DNA of 25,858 bases from Clostridia bacterium BRH_c25 (GTDB lineage: Bacteria > Bacillota_A > Clostridia > Lutisporales > Lutisporaceae): NCBI GenBank assembly GCA_001515955.1, contig LOES01000147.1, positions 1 through 25,858 on the forward strand, written 5' to 3'. The position numbers and the translations under genes were made by a program. This document shows, in pieces, positions 24,703 through 25,858 of the stretch. A model generated the notes under the pieces. That model was not told the origin of the DNA and did not search any database. It saw only the letters and a program-made list of their open reading frames with translations. Positions within the stretch are counted from its first letter, which is position 1, and each line of letters starts with the position of its first letter.

Positions 24703-25003
24703 TTATGCTGTAGATGAGCTGTATCATTCAATCAATATTGTGAAAAAAAGCAAGCTGTATGATATTTTTGATAAAAAAAAGATATATGTTAATTCGTTCC
24801 ATCATCAGGCTGTAAAAGAACTGGGGAATAACCTTGTAGTATCTGCAATGTCAGAAGATGGTATAATAGAGGGGATAGAAAGTACTGCTAAAGAATTCCT
24901 GGTTGGAGTACAATGTCATCCCGAATGCTTGACCAAGAGATACCCCACATTTATAAAGCTTTTTGGAGAACTAATAACAGATGCTGAAGTCGTTCAGCCA
25001 TAG
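24703..25003 (+). pseudogene. truncated duplicate of the C26 hydrolase (C-terminal part)
   Basis: About 98 codons match residues 140 to the end of the C26 protein encoded at 17947. By eye about 88% of bases agree over 129 aligned bases (24707-24835 with 18364-18492), so the copy is recent or kept alike by gene conversion. The histidine and glutamate of the triad remain (VQCHPE), but the first 139 residues with the nucleophilic cysteine are missing. The only in-frame start, TTG at 24695, has no ribosome binding site. It cannot be an active hydrolase. The frame is still open, so the loss is young. It lies 20 bases after the YtcJ-like gene and 85 before the amidase. Confidence 0.92.
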
Positions 25004-25088
25004 CCGAACATCGGGAATTCAGATGGTGGAGTATTGCATAGATGATATTGTAATGTTTTGTATTATAATTCTCGGAGGTAACGATTGT

Positions 25089-25858
25089 ATGGAAGAGAAC
25101 CGTAAGTTCAATATTGAAGAAATGACCATTGAAGGATTAAGTGAAGCAATCCGTTCAAGGACCGTCACGTCAAGGGAACTGGTATCTATGTACCTTGAAA
25201 GGATTGCAAAGCTGGATAAGGATGGTCCTGGCATTAATTCGGTTGCAGAGATAAATCCGGATGCTCTTCATATTGCTGAAGCTCTGGACAGGAATTTTGA
25301 GCTGAATGGACGCATAGGCCCATTGCATGGAATTCCCATACTTATCAAGGATAATATAAATACAGGAGATAAGATGCACACTACCGCAGGGTCTCTGGCA
25401 TTGTCGCATAATTACGCCCCGGAGGATGCATTCATAGTGAAGAAGCTAAAAGCAGCAGGTGCCGTTATTATGGGGAAAACAAATCTTACAGAGTTTGCTA
25501 ACTTCATGACTGAGAATATGCCTAATGGCTACAGCTCCAGAGGTGGCCAGGTAATGAATCCTTATGGGGCCGGAAAGTTCGATGTAGGCGGCTCCAGCTC
25601 AGGTTCAGGTGCAGCAGCAGCCTGCAGTTTCTGTGCCGGAGCCATAGGCACTGAGACCTCAGGTTCCATATTGAGTCCTGCATGCTGCAACTCAACTGTA
25701 GGAATAAAACCTACAGTAGGACTCGTCAGCCGTAGTGGTATCGTACCGATAGCAAATAGTCAGGATACGGCAGGTCCTATAGCCAGGACTGTAGCCGACG
25801 CTGCAATACTACTTGGAGCTATTACAGGAGAGGATAGTCAGGATCCGGTTACACTTGC
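25089..25858 (+). CDS. amidase-signature family amidase (5' part)
   Basis: This is a serine amidase of the GatA/amidase-signature family, cut by the end of the window after 256 codons. The Ser-cisSer-Lys triad is visible: K87 in LIKDN, the cis-serine in GGSSSGSG (S169 or S170), and the nucleophile S193 in TETSGSIL. Canonical enzymes have Arg after GSI; this one has Leu, as in the Bacillus/Clostridium amidase subgroup that reads GSILSP. The following segments GIKPTVGL and SRSGIVPIA, with DTAGPIARTV, are typical. It is not likely to be GatA itself, because there is no gatC or gatB context visible and the GSIR motif is changed. ATG 25089 follows GGAGGT (25074-25079). The role fits amide-bond cleavage in the peptide locus. 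Confidence 0.9.
   Translation, partial: MEENRKFNIEEMTIEGLSEAIRSRTVTSRELVSMYLERIAKLDKDGPGINSVAEINPDALHIAEALDRNFELNGRIGPLHGIPILIKDNINTGDKMHTTAGSLALSHNYAPEDAFIVKKLKAAGAVIMGKTNLTEFANFMTENMPNGYSSRGGQVMNPYGAGKFDVGGSSSGSGAAAACSFCAGAIGTETSGSILSPACCNSTVGIKPTVGLVSRSGIVPIANSQDTAGPIARTVADAAILLGAITGEDSQDPVTL

Noticed and set aside
24695..25003. C26 fragment considered as a functional small protein.
   Set aside because: It lacks the nucleophile half and a ribosome binding site, and its close identity to the intact gene marks it as a truncated duplicate.

Overview
The window looks like a low-GC Firmicute of the class Clostridia. The reasons are the AT-rich intergenic DNA, strong AGGAGG-type ribosome binding sites, frequent TTG and GTG starts, sigma-A-like promoters, and a HflX with a long clostridial-type N-terminal extension. 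Genus cannot be fixed from this sequence alone.

Region 1 (1-7213) is mostly housekeeping. A complete 5S rRNA marks the end of an rRNA operon and is followed by a long terminator hairpin and a decayed second 5S start. Then come a HflX ribosome-splitting GTPase carrying an N-terminal JAMM/MPN-like domain, an EamA-family exporter, and on the minus strand a TSUP anion transporter split into two coupled half-size genes and a CaCA-family cation exchanger. Two plus-strand genes follow, each with its own promoter: nadE (NAD synthetase) and yebC.

Region 2 (7214 to the window end) is a dense, nearly all plus-strand peptide-catabolism locus. It holds a gamma-glutamyltransferase without signal peptide, a MurR/RpiR regulator, a fold-III racemase, and a complete Dpp/Opp ABC transporter (BCDF plus lipoprotein binding protein). 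Further on are a C26 gamma-glutamyl-type hydrolase, a second racemase, an M55 D-aminopeptidase, a cytoplasmic-looking class A beta-lactamase-fold serine hydrolase, an M20 amidohydrolase, a YtcJ-type amidohydrolase and an amidase-signature enzyme cut by the window edge. The inferred theme is import of short peptides followed by cytoplasmic opening of gamma-glutamyl, D-amino-acid and N-acyl/amide bonds, with racemases returning D-residues to metabolism. Murein peptides or gamma-linked glutamyl peptides are plausible substrates. None is proven by the sequence.

The ggt and alr1 transcription units share the same palindrome (TGYAG-N6-CTACA) at an identical position relative to their -10 boxes, which suggests one regulator, probably the RpiR protein encoded between them. 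Two decayed pieces, a DppF C-terminus (20718-20920) and a C26 C-terminal half (24703-25003), show that the locus was once at least partly duplicated and has been trimmed.
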